Positions 18,074 through 28,060 of a stretch of 47,228 bases of DNA are shown one piece after another. The position numbers and the translations under genes are program-made. The DNA is from Brucella tritici. Its GTDB lineage: Bacteria > Pseudomonadota > Alphaproteobacteria > Rhizobiales > Rhizobiaceae. How positions within the stretch are numbered: the stretch's first letter is position 1; each line of letters starts with the position of its first letter. Location of the stretch: positions 1 through 47,228 of the forward strand of contig NZ_CADEAR010000019.1 in the NCBI RefSeq assembly GCF_902825325.1, read 5' to 3'. The notes beneath the pieces were generated by a model that saw nothing but the letters and a program-made list of their open reading frames with translations, was not told the DNA's origin and made no database searches.

Positions 18074-21000
18074 CTAAGCTACAGGCGCGCTTGAGCGCTC
18101 GATATTGACCAGAAACGCCTTGAACTCCGGCGTCTCGATATTCGCGTCGCCGACGAAAGGTGTCAGCGAGTTCGGGCCGAAGCCCTTGCGGGCGGCACCC
18201 ATGAAGCCCCAATGGAGCGGGATGCCCACTACATGCACCGTCTTGCCGTCGCAGATGAGCGGCTTGATGCGCTTGGTCACCACGGCCTTGGCCTTGACCG
18301 AACCGCGCTTCGACCACACGCGCACCCAGTCGCCCTTGGCAATGCCCTTTTCCTTCGCCAGCTCTTCGGAGATTTCCACGAAGAACTCGGGCTGCAGAAC
18401 GGCATTCACCGTGACGTGCTTCGTCCAGTAGTGGAAATGCTCGGTCAAGCGGTAGGAGGTCGCCGCATAAGGGAACTCCTCCGAGGCCGTTTCCGCGAAC
18501 TGCTTGAAGTCGTCGTTGAAAACGCGCGCCACCGGATTACCCCGGATTTTCGGTGCGATCACATTGGCGAGCGGCGATTCAAACGGCTCGTAATGGGCCG
18601 GGAACGGACCGTCGCGCATCATGCCGCGGCAGAACAGACGCGAGGAGCCTTCCGCATTCATGATGAACGGACCGACCTCTTCCGGCTTGGCGGTCGGCGC
18701 AATGTCCGGCACGTCATAGCCTGTCCATTTCGAACCGTCCCATTCTATGAGCTTGCGGCTCGGATCCCACGGCTTGCCGTTGAGGTCGGCAGAGGCGCGG
18801 TTATAGAGAATGCGACGGTTTGCAGGCCATGCCCACGACCAGTTGAGATAGGCGCCGGTCTCATCCGGATCATGATTGTCGCGGCGCGCCATATTATTGC
18901 CAGCCTCGGTGAAGCAGCCGGAATAAATCCAGCAGCCCGATGCCGTCGAACCATCGTCGCGCAGCGCCGCGAAGCCGGACAGAAGCTTGCCCGCCTCGGC
19001 AACAACCTTGGTCGGATCGGTCGGGTCGGTCACCGTGGAAAGAGCACGACCGTTCAGTTCCTTGGCCAGTTCTTCCGCCGTCGGCTCGCCTTCGTCCTTA
19101 TAATCCCAGACGAGATTGAGGATCGGATCGGGGAAGGCCCCGCCTTCCTTGCTATAAAGCCCCTTCAGCCGCAAATATATCTGCGCCATGATCCAGTTGT
19201 CGGTCTTCGCGTCGCCGGGCGGCGTAGCACCAGGCCAGTGCCATTGCAGCCAGCGCCCGGAATTGGTGAGCGAACCCTCATCCTCTGCGAAGCAGGTGGA
19301 TGGCAGCTGGAACACTTCCGTCTGGATGGAAGCCGAATCCACGTCGTTATATTCACCGTGGTTTTCCCAGAAACGCGAGGTTTCCGTTTCCAGCGGGTCC
19401 ATCGTCACGAGGAATTTCAGCTTCGACAAAGCATCGGTCAGCTTCTTGCGGTTCGGCACAGCCATCAGCGGGTTGAACCCCTGACAGACATAGCCGTTGA
19501 CCTTGCCTTCATGCATCATATCGAAAATACGAAGCATATCGTAATTCGGCACATCGAGCTTCGGCAGCCAGTCATAAACGAAGTCATTTTCGACGGTCGC
19601 GGCACTGCCCCACATCGCCTTCTGGAAACTGACGAAGAACTTGCGATAGTTCTGCCAGTAGCTCGTCTGGTTCGGGCGCAGCGGCTTGAAACCGCGTGTC
19701 GACATATAGATTTCGAGATCGGTTTCCTTTTCGACCGGGATGTTCATGTAGCCCGGCAGAAGATTGGACATCAGGCCGATATCGGTCAGTCCCTGAATGT
19801 TGGAGTGACCGCGCAGCGCATTCATGCCGCCACCGCGCACGCCGATATTGCCGAGGATGAGCTGCAGCATCGCCATGCAGCGAATATTCTGCGACCCCTT
19901 GGAATGCTGCGTCCAGCCGAGCGCATACATCGACGTCATCGTCTTGTCCGGCGCCGAGCATTCGGACATCATCTCGGCCACTTTCAGGAATTTCTCCTTT
20001 GGCGTACCGCAGATGCGTTCCACCATTTCCGGCGTGAAGATCGAAACGTGCTGCTTCAGGAGATTCCAAACGCAACGCGGATTCTGCAATGTATCGTCGA
20101 TGACTGCATAGCCGTCATCGCCAATCACATAATCCCAGCTCGAACGATCATAGTCGCGCTTTTCCTCGTCATAGCCGGTAAACAGCCCGTCCTTGTATTC
20201 GAAGCCATCCTTGATGATGTAGCTGGCATTGGTGAAATGCTTCACATAATCCCACTGCACCTTATCATTCTGGATGCAGTAGTTGATGACGCCGAGCAGG
20301 AAGGCGATATCCGATCCCTGCCGGATAGGCGCGTAGAAATCCGCCACAGACGCCGTGCGCGTGAAACGCGGATCGACGACGATCAGCTTGGCGCCACGAT
20401 TGGCCTTGGCCTCCGTCACCCATTTGAAGCCGCACGGATGCGCTTCCGCAGCATTGCCGCCCATGACGACGACGAGATCGGTGTTCTTGATATCGGTCCA
20501 GGAGTTGGTCATTGCTCCGCGGCCAAATGTTGGGGCGAGACTCGCCACCGTTGGGCCGTGTCAGACGCGTGCCTGGTTATCGAATGCTACTATGCCTGTG
20601 CTGCGCACCACCTTGTAGGTGAGAAACGCCGTTTCGTTGGTGGTCGCCGAAGCTGCGAGGAAACCCGTCGAGGTCCAGCGGTTGACCGTTGTGCCGGCCG
20701 CATTCTTCGCGATGAAGTTGGCATCGCGGTCGTCTTTCAGATGCCGCGCGATGCGGTCGAGCGCATCTTCCCAGGAAATCTGCTTGAACTCGGATGAACC
20801 CGGCTCGCGCACCTGCGGATATTGCAGGCGGGTCTTCGCCTTGACGAAATCCTTCAGCGCCGCGCCCTTCGGGCAAAGCGTGCCGCGATTGGTCGGGTGA
20901 TCCGTGTCGCCTTCGACATGGATCAGTTCGGCCTTCTCGTTCTTCCTGACGTCACCCTTGGAGTAAAGAATGACGCCGCAGGCGACCGAGCAGTAAGGGC

Positions 21001-21160
21001 AGGTGTTTCGGGTTTCGGTCGTGTTCGTCAGCTTGAAGGGGCGGATGGATTCGGCATAGGCGCTTTCCACCGCACCAAAACCGAAGGACCCAAGCGCCGA
21101 AGCCGCCACTACCGCCCCCGTTCCGCCCAGAAACTGGCGGCGTGAGAGCTCCACATTCAT
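18074..21160 (-). CDS. fdoG: Formate dehydrogenase alpha subunit, selenoprotein
   Basis: The catalytic subunit of a periplasmic respiratory formate dehydrogenase: formate to CO2, electrons to the quinone pool. A twin-arginine signal (SRRQFLG, residues 6-12) exports the folded protein. A [4Fe-4S] site follows (CPYCSVACG, GTLCPKG). The reading frame meets TGA at 20561-20563, which is residue 200. It continues in frame as HGPTVASLAPTFGRG, the invariant context after Sec in this family. A SECIS hairpin lies right after it. Total length is 1028 residues, close to the E. coli homologues of about 1015. The molybdenum would be bound by Sec200 and two pterin guanine dinucleotides. An automatic caller would split this gene into two pieces or call it a pseudogene. 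Confidence 0.96.
20525..20563 (-). promoter_or_regulatory. Bacterial SECIS element with Sec UGA codon
   Basis: Directly after the UGA (20563-20561) the mRNA folds into a short apical hairpin, 20549-20532. GG, one bulged U (20547) and GGCG pair with CGCC and CC around the loop AGUCU. The bulged U and the GU in the loop are the features SelB recognises in the E. coli formate dehydrogenase hairpins, and the spacing from the UGA is the same. This directs Sec insertion at residue 200. Confidence 0.93.
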
Positions 21161-21666
21161 TGCGCTGCACCTCCCTGATCGTCAGAAGAAAAATGCCGAA
21201 GCATATTCTTCTTTAAATTGGACTTGCCTGACCATCAGTTCACCGCAATAAAACCAAGTTGTCAACCGAACAGCAGGCTAAAAAATTTAATAATAAAGCA
21301 CATTTATCAATAACATGACTTTCTTTGTCAGGTATTATTACATAGGCATTGTCACAAGAATGACTTGAAAGAGTGCAGACTGATTGACGTTCCTGTGCAA
21401 AAACGCCAAACTAACATCGTGGCTTCTTTTGTTGCTCCCGAGTTTCGGGGCCTGAATTTTGAGTGGCTCTTGCCTCGCGTCGGCTTCCTTGACCCGATGC
21501 GACGGTGTTTTGCGACCCTCAGCTCAGCCTCATTTCAATCGGGCAAAGCCGCATCCAGATTTCCTGCAATCATTGCATACCTACCGCTTTCCGGACCGAA
21601 GGCGGGCGGAACGATTTTTCTCGCGCAATTGCAACAAGAACAATTCAAAGCAAAAAGGGGATCGTC
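21161..21666. other. Divergent intergenic region, formate dehydrogenase promoter side
   Basis: These 506 bases separate the leftward formate dehydrogenase operon from the rightward transglutaminase-like/selD pair. The part at 21240-21360 is clearly AT-rich and is the likely place for the fdo promoter. I could not identify a sigma-54 box, an FNR/NarL-like site or a convincing -10/-35. Short open frames here lack family features or ribosome binding sites. Confidence 0.5.
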
Positions 21667-22767
21667 ATGAACCGTCGGGAACTTCTTAAATCCGGTGCGG
21701 CTTGCGCCGCCTTCAGCATGCTGCCGAATTTTGCGTCTGCGGCCAACAACACATTCGCGCCGCAGCCGTCGGGCTGGCGCAGCTTCGAGATCACCACCAG
21801 CGTTACGCCTGCCGCTTCAGGAGAAGTCATTCGTGTCTGGGTTCCGATGGCGGGGTTCAATGGCAACGACTGGAACCGTCCCGAAGGCAATCGCTGGACG
21901 ACAAACGCCAAGGTCGCGCGGCTCGACCGCGATCCGGCCAGCGGCACCGGCCTGCTTTACCTCGAATGGGACGCAAACGAAGCGAAACCGCAAGCCGAAA
22001 TCATCAGCCTCATCTCCACCCGCGACCGTGCAAGCAATCTCGATGCCTCGGCAAAGGCCGTACCGCTGACCCGCGCGGAACGCGAACGCTATCTGGCCGG
22101 AACGCGCCTTGCGCCCGTCGATGGCATCGTCAAACAGACGTCCGACAAGATCGTTGCGGGTGCGGACACCGATGAGGAGAAGGCACGCCTGATCTATGAT
22201 TGGGTCGTCGCCAACACCTACCGGCGCGCCTCGACACGCGGCTGCGGTGACGGCAATATCGTCGCCATGCTCGACAGCGGCGATCTCGGCGGCAAATGCG
22301 CCGACATCAATCCGCTGTTTGTCGCTCTGGTCAGGGCAGCCGGAATTCCGGCCCGCGACCTCTATGGCGTGCGCGTTGCGCCTTCCGCCTTCGGCTACAA
22401 GAGCCTTGGCGCGAAGAACGAAGTCATCACCAAGGCCCAGCACTGCCGCGCCGAAATCTATCTCGACGGCATTGGCTGGGTCGCGACCGATCCGGCGGAT
22501 GTGCGCAAGGTGATGCTGGAAGAGGAAAAGGACGGGCTGACCGCCGACGATCCGCGTGTCATGGCCGTGCGGCAAAAGCTATTCGGTTCATGGGAAGGCA
22601 ACTGGATCGCCTTCAATGATGGCAGCGATATCGCCTTGCCCTCCGCGCAAGGGCCGGAACTCGGCTTCCTGATGTATCCGCAGGCCGAAGTCGCCAGCGC
22701 CCGTCTTGATTGTCTCGATGCGGATGCTTTCCGCTACGCGATGACAGCACGCGAAACAACGATATAA
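21667..22767 (+). CDS. Tat-exported transglutaminase-like protein beside selD
   Basis: A 366-residue protein. The N-terminus [20 protein letters not shown] resembles a Tat signal, with cleavage near ASA (25). The C-terminal half is a transglutaminase-like (papain-fold) domain. Catalytic candidates are C211 in [21 protein letters not shown]259 in [10 protein letters not shown] and D275 in WVATDPAD. Members hydrolyse or cross-link amide bonds in the periplasm. The start follows AAAAGGGGATCGTC. It ends 14 nt before selD and is probably co-transcribed with it. Why a transglutaminase-like protein sits in a selenium locus is unclear. The exact substrate is not predictable. Confidence 0.82.
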   Translation: MNRRELLKSGAACAAFSMLPNFASAANNTFAPQPSGWRSFEITTSVTPAASGEVIRVWVPMAGFNGNDWNRPEGNRWTTNAKVARLDRDPASGTGLLYLEWDANEAKPQAEIISLISTRDRASNLDASAKAVPLTRAERERYLAGTRLAPVDGIVKQTSDKIVAGADTDEEKARLIYDWVVANTYRRASTRGCGDGNIVAMLDSGDLGGKCADINPLFVALVRAAGIPARDLYGVRVAPSAFGYKSLGAKNEVITKAQHCRAEIYLDGIGWVATDPADVRKVMLEEEKDGLTADDPRVMAVRQKLFGSWEGNWIAFNDGSDIALPSAQGPELGFLMYPQAEVASARLDCLDADAFRYAMTARETTI

Positions 22768-22781
22768 ATTTTGAGGACATC

Positions 22782-23834
22782 ATGGATATCGCATCGCCTA
22801 TTCGTCTCAGCACGCTTGCCCATGGTGGCGGTTGCGGTTGCAAGCTTGCTCCGGCCGTTTTGCAGGACCTGCTGTCGGACCAGCCGGTCATGCAGCCTTT
22901 CAGCCAACTTCTCGTCGGAACGGAAACCGGCGACGATGCCGCTGTCTGGCAACTGGATGACGAAAATTGCGTGATCGCCACCACGGATTTCTTCATGCCG
23001 ATGGTGGACGATCCGTTGGATTTCGGACGTATCGCAGCCACCAATGCGATATCCGATGTTTATGCCATGGGCGGAACGCCGATCATGGCGCTGGCGATCC
23101 TCGGCATGCCGGTGAACAAGATGCCCGCCGAAATGATCCGCGAAATCCTGAAAGGCGGCTCCAGCATCTGTGCTGAAGCCGGCATTCCGGTTGCGGGTGG
23201 GCATTCCATCGACGCGCCGGAACCGATCTACGGATTGGCGGTCATCGGCACTTGCAGGCTTTCCAGCCTGCGCAAGAACAGCGGCGCACGCGCCGGAGAC
23301 ACGCTGATCCTGACCAAGGCAATCGGTGTCGGCATATACTCTGCTGCCTTCAAGAAGCAGGAACTCGACAGCGCCGGTTATGATGAAATGATGGCGTCCG
23401 TCACGCTTCTGAACCGGGTTGGCGCCGAACTTGGCAAGGATGATGCCGTTCATGCTGTCACCGACGTCACCGGCTTCGGCATTCTCGGCCATGCGCTCGA
23501 AATGGCTCGCGGTTCGAATGCAGGCGTTACCCTTGATTGTGCCGCTCTCCCCTTTCTCAAGCAGGCCGAACGACTGACGCAAGCCGGTTTCGTGACCGGA
23601 GCTTCCACCCGCAACTGGGCAAGCTACGGCCATGAGGTGCGGCTTCCGGACGATTATCCGCTCTGGAAACAGCAATTGCTGACTGACCCGCAGACATCCG
23701 GCGGCCTTCTCGTATCCTGTGCGCCGGAGGAAGCCGTAAGGCTTTTGAATAGTATTCGCGCCGCCGGTTATCCATCTGCCAGCATCATCGGAACGGTGAC
23801 GGATGATAAGGGCCACGTGACGGTGACAGGCTGA
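22782..23834 (+). CDS. selD: Selenophosphate synthase (selenide, water dikinase)
   Basis: A 350-residue enzyme that makes selenophosphate from selenide and ATP, the selenium donor for SelA. The glycine-rich active-site loop [10 protein letters not shown] holds Cys18 and Lys21, matching Cys17/Lys20 of E. coli. This is a Cys form, not a selenoprotein itself. Further family motifs are [30 protein letters not shown] and [14 protein letters not shown] 22782 follows TTTGAGGACATC. It is the fourth sel gene of the island and lies on the opposite strand from selA, selB and selC. Confidence 0.97.
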   Translation: MDIASPIRLSTLAHGGGCGCKLAPAVLQDLLSDQPVMQPFSQLLVGTETGDDAAVWQLDDENCVIATTDFFMPMVDDPLDFGRIAATNAISDVYAMGGTPIMALAILGMPVNKMPAEMIREILKGGSSICAEAGIPVAGGHSIDAPEPIYGLAVIGTCRLSSLRKNSGARAGDTLILTKAIGVGIYSAAFKKQELDSAGYDEMMASVTLLNRVGAELGKDDAVHAVTDVTGFGILGHALEMARGSNAGVTLDCAALPFLKQAERLTQAGFVTGASTRNWASYGHEVRLPDDYPLWKQQLLTDPQTSGGLLVSCAPEEAVRLLNSIRAAGYPSASIIGTVTDDKGHVTVTG

Positions 23835-23947
23835 AAACTGTGGAGAGCACTCATCAACAACTCGCTTGCCGATTGGGCTGTTCCCCACTGGAAATCGCCG
23901 CCATGAGGCGATAAAGGCAACAGGATAATATTTTCCAGAGGGACATC

Positions 23948-25237
23948 ATGGGCTATTTTCCAAGTTGGCGTTTGACATCAAACGCCGTCGTGCTTCCTGA
24001 CGAGCGCCTGCCAGCCGCCGCCGCCATACCGATGGGCGTGCAGCATCTTCTTGCAATGTCCGGCTCGACTATCGTAGCGCCATTGCTGATGGGTTTCGAT
24101 CCCAATGTGGCCGTCTTCTTCTCCGGTATCGGCACGCTTCTGTTCTTCGTGCTGACGGCAGGCCGAGTGCCAAGCTATCTCGGTTCGTCCTTCGCATTCA
24201 TCGCGGTCGTGATCGCCGCAACCGGCTATGGCGGCACCGGCCCCAATCCCAACATCGCCATCGCGCTCGGCGGCATCATCGCCTGCGGCGCGCTCTATGC
24301 CTTTATCGGCCTTGTGGTCATGGCCATCGGCACGGGCTGGGTCGAAAGGCTGATGCCTCCGGTCGTCACCGGCGCCATCGGCGTTTCCATCGGTCTCAAC
24401 CTTGCGCCGGTCGCTGTCGGCCAGTTGAAGGGAAGCGGCACGCATATAACCATCGCGCTGCTCACCGTTCTCTGCATGGGGATGATCGCCGCCTATGGAC
24501 CGCGTGGAACGAAGCGCCTGTCCGTGCTCTTCGCGCTGCTGTTCGGCTATCTGCTGGTCCTGATCCTCGGCAACGGCCTCGACATCGTGCCCGGCATCGA
24601 TTTCACCGCCGTCAGCAACGCAGCCTGGTTCGGCCTACCGCATTTCACCACGCCTGAATTCAACTGGCAGGCGATCACCCTCATCGCGCCGGTCGCTGTC
24701 GTGCTGGTGGCGGAAAATCTCGGCCATATCAAAGCGCTCGGCTCGATCACCGGCCAGAACATGGACCGTTATATCGGCCGCGGCTTCCTCGGCGATGGCC
24801 TTGCGACCATGATCTCCGGTTCGGGCGGCGGCACAGGTGTGACCACCTATGCTGAAAACATCGGCGTCATGGCGATGACCAAGGTTTATTCGACACTGAT
24901 CTTCGTGATTGCTGCCATCATGGCGCTGATCCTCGGCATGTCACCGAAATTCGGCGCGATCCTGCAGACGATCCCGGCCCCGGTTCTCGCAGGTCTTGCT
25001 GTTTCGGTGTTCGGCCTGATCGCCTCTGCCATGGCGCGCATCTGGATCGTCAACAAGGTAGACTTCGCGGATTCCCGCAACCTCTTCACCGCCGGTGTGG
25101 CGCTCATTTTCGGCGCTGGCGACTTCACGCTGACGATCGGCGATTTCGCCCTTGGCGGCATTGCGACGTCAACGCTGGCGGCCCTCGTCTTCTACCAGCT
25201 GCTCGGTATCGGCCGTAGCGATAAGCCAGCGGCATAA
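23948..25237 (+). CDS. NCS2 family nucleobase permease (uracil/xanthine type)
   Basis: A 429-residue inner-membrane transporter with about 12-14 hydrophobic helices. Family marks include GVQHLLAMSGSTIVAP near the N-terminus, the ENLGHIKALGSITGQNMD substrate-site region and SGSGGGTGVTTYAENIGVMA, typical of uracil/uric acid/xanthine:H+ symporters (UraA, RutG and relatives). It lies 113 nt after selD and seems unrelated to selenium. A hairpin terminator follows. The exact nucleobase cannot be told; uracil is the best guess. Confidence 0.9.
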   Translation: MGYFPSWRLTSNAVVLPDERLPAAAAIPMGVQHLLAMSGSTIVAPLLMGFDPNVAVFFSGIGTLLFFVLTAGRVPSYLGSSFAFIAVVIAATGYGGTGPNPNIAIALGGIIACGALYAFIGLVVMAIGTGWVERLMPPVVTGAIGVSIGLNLAPVAVGQLKGSGTHITIALLTVLCMGMIAAYGPRGTKRLSVLFALLFGYLLVLILGNGLDIVPGIDFTAVSNAAWFGLPHFTTPEFNWQAITLIAPVAVVLVAENLGHIKALGSITGQNMDRYIGRGFLGDGLATMISGSGGGTGVTTYAENIGVMAMTKVYSTLIFVIAAIMALILGMSPKFGAILQTIPAPVLAGLAVSVFGLIASAMARIWIVNKVDFADSRNLFTAGVALIFGAGDFTLTIGDFALGGIATSTLAALVFYQLLGIGRSDKPAA

Positions 25238-25245
25238 GAAACAAT

Positions 25246-25272
25246 AAGGAGCGGGTGTTGGTCCCGCTCCTT
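25246..25272 (+). terminator. Hairpin after NCS2 permease
   Basis: A perfect 10-bp stem (25246-25255 with 25263-25272) with a 7-nt loop lies 8 nt after the permease stop. The T-run after it is short, so termination strength is uncertain. Confidence 0.6.
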
Positions 25273-25368
25273 CCATGCCGAAGCAATTCTTACTTGATCG
25301 ACATCAATTACTATATTTCTATATCCGTCTATGTCTGAGAATGAAGATCATCCGGATGAGACGGGCTC

Positions 25369-25992
25369 ATGATATCAGACCTCTTCGAACATAACCGGCA
25401 ATGGGCGGCGGAAAAGCGCCAGGAAGACCCTGAATATTTCAGCCGCCTGTCATCAATGCAGCGTCCGGAATATCTCTGGATCGGATGTTCGGACAGCCGC
25501 GTTCCGGCCAATGTCGTCACCGGATTGCAGCCGGGTGAGGTGTTCGTACACCGCAACGTCGCCAACCTCGTTCATCGCGCCGATCTCAACCTGCTATCAG
25601 TGCTTGAATTTGCCGTCGAAGTGCTGGAGATCAAACACATCATCGTCTGCGGCCATTATGGATGCGGTGGCGTGCGTGCCGCCATGGCCGGTTATGGTCA
25701 CGGCATCATCGACAACTGGCTCCAGCCGGTTCGCGATATCGCGCAGGCGAATGAACTGGAACTGGACGGCTTTACCGATCCCGAAGAACGCCTGAACAGG
25801 CTTTGCGAACTGACCGTCGCCTCGCAGGTGGAAAGCCTGTCGCGCACGCCGGTTCTGCAATCAGCCTGGAAGCAGAACAAGGATATCGTCGTGCACGGGT
25901 GGATTTACGGCCTCAAGGACGGCCTGTTGCGTGACCTTCAATGCGACTGCACGAAAAGCGTGCTGCATTTTTCCTGTCAGCCGGCGGGATGA
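25369..25992 (+). CDS. can: Beta-class carbonic anhydrase
   Basis: A 207-residue cytosolic zinc enzyme that interconverts CO2 and bicarbonate. Zinc ligands and the catalytic pair are C40, D42 and R44 (WIGCSDSRVPAN) and H96 and C99 (VCGHYGCGGVRAA). HRNVANLV is the other conserved stretch. The length is typical. ATG 25369 is weakly preceded by GAGACGGGCTC. The 3' end overlaps the convergent thioesterase gene by 16 nt. Confidence 0.94.
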   Translation: MISDLFEHNRQWAAEKRQEDPEYFSRLSSMQRPEYLWIGCSDSRVPANVVTGLQPGEVFVHRNVANLVHRADLNLLSVLEFAVEVLEIKHIIVCGHYGCGGVRAAMAGYGHGIIDNWLQPVRDIAQANELELDGFTDPEERLNRLCELTVASQVESLSRTPVLQSAWKQNKDIVVHGWIYGLKDGLLRDLQCDCTKSVLHFSCQPAG

Positions 25993-26396
25993 TCCGCAAG
26001 CAGCTTTTCTGCCCGGACGCGCATGTCCGGTTCGAGTTCGGCTGAGCGCCGCACAAGCTTGTCGAAACAAACCGTAGTCGTCTCGTTAACCGCGCGCAGT
26101 TCGCCGTCCAGCGAACCCACCATCATCTGGCGAAAGGTGAGCGACGAGCGCCCGATTTTCAGCACATGTGAACGGATCGTCAGCAGGTCTCCGGCTGGCA
26201 CTTCCTGTTTATATTCGGTTGTCGAGCGCACGTCCGCCCAACCAAAACCGTCATCGGGAATTTTCCCGCCAATGTGGCCCAAAAGCTGAAAGCTCGCATC
26301 ATCGAACATCCCGGCATAATGCCGGACGTTCATGTGTCCCATGACATCGCACATCCACGGATGCGCGACGCCGACAAAGGTAACAAGACCGCTCAT
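25977..26396 (-). CDS. Hotdog-fold acyl-CoA thioesterase
   Basis: A 139-residue protein of the 4-hydroxybenzoyl-CoA thioesterase (hotdog) superfamily. The N-terminal motif CDVMGHMNVRHYAGMFDDA (about 16-34) has the D-x-x-GH-x-N pattern of the active-site turn. It hydrolyses an acyl-CoA thioester of unknown identity. The start overlaps the stop of the deacetylase-like gene by 4 nt (26393-26396), so the two are co-translated. It is convergent with the carbonic anhydrase gene. Confidence 0.87.
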   Translation of the reverse strand: MSGLVTFVGVAHPWMCDVMGHMNVRHYAGMFDDASFQLLGHIGGKIPDDGFGWADVRSTTEYKQEVPAGDLLTIRSHVLKIGRSSLTFRQMMVGSLDGELRAVNETTTVCFDKLVRRSAELEPDMRVRAEKLLADHPAG

Positions 26397-27421
26397 CGCG
26401 CCACCGACTGATAGCCGCCCAGAAACGCCGTGAGGTTATCGCCCAGCGCGTCGCAGAGATAGCCGCCTTCCTGCACGATGACGGTTGGCAGCCGAAGCTT
26501 TGCGATTGCTTCTGCAATGCGGCCGAAACCACCGGTGGTGACCGACAATCCGCCGAACGGATCGCCTTCAAACGGATCGAGGCCAAGCGCCACCACCAGC
26601 GCATCCGGCGCGAAGGCTTCGATACGGCGGAAGGCCGCATCGAGTGACGCAAGGAACTCAGCATCGCCCGATTTGCGCGGCAGCGGCAGGTTGAGATTGT
26701 AGCCAAGCCCCGCGCCCTCGCCGCGCTCATCGGCATGGCCCCAGAAAAACGGATAGAAGCGCACCGGATCGGCATGGATCGAGACGGTCAGCACGTCGGG
26801 GCGAGCATAGAATATGCCCTGCGTGCCGTTGCCGTGATGCAGATCGACGTCGAGGATCGCCACGCGCTCGGCTTTCGAACGCAGGCGCTGGGCCGCGACC
26901 GCCGAATTGTTGACGAAGCAGAAGCCGCCCGCTACATCGGCAAAGGCATGATGCCCCGGCGGACGGCAGAGCGCATAGGCCGCGACCTCGCCGCCAAGTA
27001 CCGCATCGGCGGCATCGACCGCGCTCCATGCGCTCCAGCACACGCTTTCCCATGTATGCTCGGCTATCGGGCAAGCCGTATCGGCCATGTGATAGCCGAC
27101 CTGCCCCACGGCAGACGCCGGATAACGGCCATCACGCGCCAGCGGGTGGATGTTCGGGATTACCTCTTCTGACGCCTCCTCGATGCGCCGCCAACGAGCA
27201 TAAATATGCTGCAGGAATTCGAGATATTCCGGCGTATGCACGGCTGCAATCGTGCCAAGGCCATGATTTTGCGGACGGATGATCTCGTAGCCTGCGGCCT
27301 TCGCACCGGCGAGCAGGCGCTCAACACGTTCCGGCTGTTCGGGGTTCGGCTGCGGCGCACCGCTGGAAAGAAAGGCTTTCGGGTCGTGACGCTTCTGCTC
27401 GACAGCGTAAAAGGCTTTCAT
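26393..27421 (-). CDS. Histone-deacetylase family acetylpolyamine amidohydrolase
   Basis: A 342-residue zinc hydrolase of the arginase/deacetylase fold. Motifs are RPPGHHAF (H157, H158), LDVDLHHGNGTQ (D193 and H195 as zinc ligands), GLDPFEGDPFGG for the third ligand, and EGGYL near the end. Bacterial relatives remove acetyl groups from N-acetylpolyamines. It starts 2 nt after the stop of a GNAT gene that resembles diamine acetyltransferases. Acetylation and deacetylation of polyamines in one operon is therefore plausible, but the substrate is an inference. Confidence 0.9.
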   Translation of the reverse strand: MKAFYAVEQKRHDPKAFLSSGAPQPNPEQPERVERLLAGAKAAGYEIIRPQNHGLGTIAAVHTPEYLEFLQHIYARWRRIEEASEEVIPNIHPLARDGRYPASAVGQVGYHMADTACPIAEHTWESVCWSAWSAVDAADAVLGGEVAAYALCRPPGHHAFADVAGGFCFVNNSAVAAQRLRSKAERVAILDVDLHHGNGTQGIFYARPDVLTVSIHADPVRFYPFFWGHADERGEGAGLGYNLNLPLPRKSGDAEFLASLDAAFRRIEAFAPDALVVALGLDPFEGDPFGGLSVTTGGFGRIAEAIAKLRLPTVIVQEGGYLCDALGDNLTAFLGGYQSVAR

Positions 27422-27423
27422 GA

Positions 27424-27945
27424 TTACTCCTTAGTTTTATTGATGCGCGCCAGACGGGCGAAATCATCGCCATAGGCTCCGTGATCGCGGTCGGTTTCGA
27501 TCCAGCCGATACCCAGCCGGTCATAAAATCTCTGCGCTGCGACATTGTCCTGGTCCACGGCAAGCCGCAGATAGACACCGCCGCGCGCCATCGACCAGGA
27601 GGAGACATGGCGCAAAAGCACCTCACCGATCCCCCTTCCGCGAAAAGCTTCATCGACATAGAGGTCCTGCACGTAGACGCCGGGTTTGCCCAACCATGTC
27701 GAGAAGATCAGGAAGAACAGGGCCAGCCCGGCAAACCTATCGTCCACCTCAGCGATCAGGCTGGTAAAAGCCGCATATGGACCGAAGCCATAACGGCGGA
27801 AATCCTCAACTGTGCTGGTGATTTTGCCCGCAGCGCCAAGTCCCTCCCCCATCGTGCAGATTGCTGCGTGAATCTGTTCGGCATCGGCAAGCTCGCCAAG
27901 CCGGACCACAACGCCTGTTTTGCTGTCCAACACGATCTTCGGCAT
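27424..27945 (-). CDS. GNAT acetyltransferase, diamine/polyamine type
   Basis: A 173-residue acetyltransferase. The acetyl-CoA motif is QDLYVDEAFRGRGIGEVLLRHV, where V-x-x-x-x-RGxGIG marks the GNAT family and the leading LYVDEAFRG is close to spermidine/spermine acetyltransferases. I chose ATG 27945 (MPKIVLDSK), with AGGA about 9 nt upstream. ATG 27969 would add eight residues. It heads a three-gene unit with the deacetylase-like and thioesterase genes. Confidence 0.85.
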   Translation of the reverse strand: MPKIVLDSKTGVVVRLGELADAEQIHAAICTMGEGLGAAGKITSTVEDFRRYGFGPYAAFTSLIAEVDDRFAGLALFFLIFSTWLGKPGVYVQDLYVDEAFRGRGIGEVLLRHVSSWSMARGGVYLRLAVDQDNVAAQRFYDRLGIGWIETDRDHGAYGDDFARLARINKTKE

Positions 27946-27997
27946 CAGATCATTTCCTGGTTTACGCATGTCTTTATCTCGTCGTAGCGGGGTCAGA

Positions 27998-28060
27998 AAT
28001 CAGTCCAGTGGACTGATTTTCCCGCGGAAGCGGTTCCCACTTTCGCGAGACATGCTCTAG
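27998..28060. repeat. RIME-like palindromic element ending in CTAG
   Basis: A perfect palindromic arm pair AATCAGTCCA/TGGACTGATT around one base (27998-28018) is followed by a stretch with a core resembling the repeats at 16381-16410 and 44701-44723. It ends CATGCTCTAG at 28060. The final CTAG is shared with the next palindrome. Confidence 0.5.

Noticed and set aside
20561..20563. Stop codon splitting the formate dehydrogenase alpha gene, possible pseudogene
   Set aside because: The context is the invariant Sec site with a SECIS hairpin, and selA, selB, selC and selD are present. It is read as selenocysteine.
18212..20797. 861-codon open frame on the + strand
   Set aside because: Antisense shadow of the formate dehydrogenase alpha gene; His/Arg-rich without recognisable domains.
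22843..22845. SelD as a selenoprotein
   Set aside because: The active-site codon region encodes Cys in GGGCGCK, with no in-frame UGA.
23835..23947. Possible riboswitch before the NCS2 permease
   Set aside because: Only short stems are visible, and no purine or other known riboswitch consensus could be matched.
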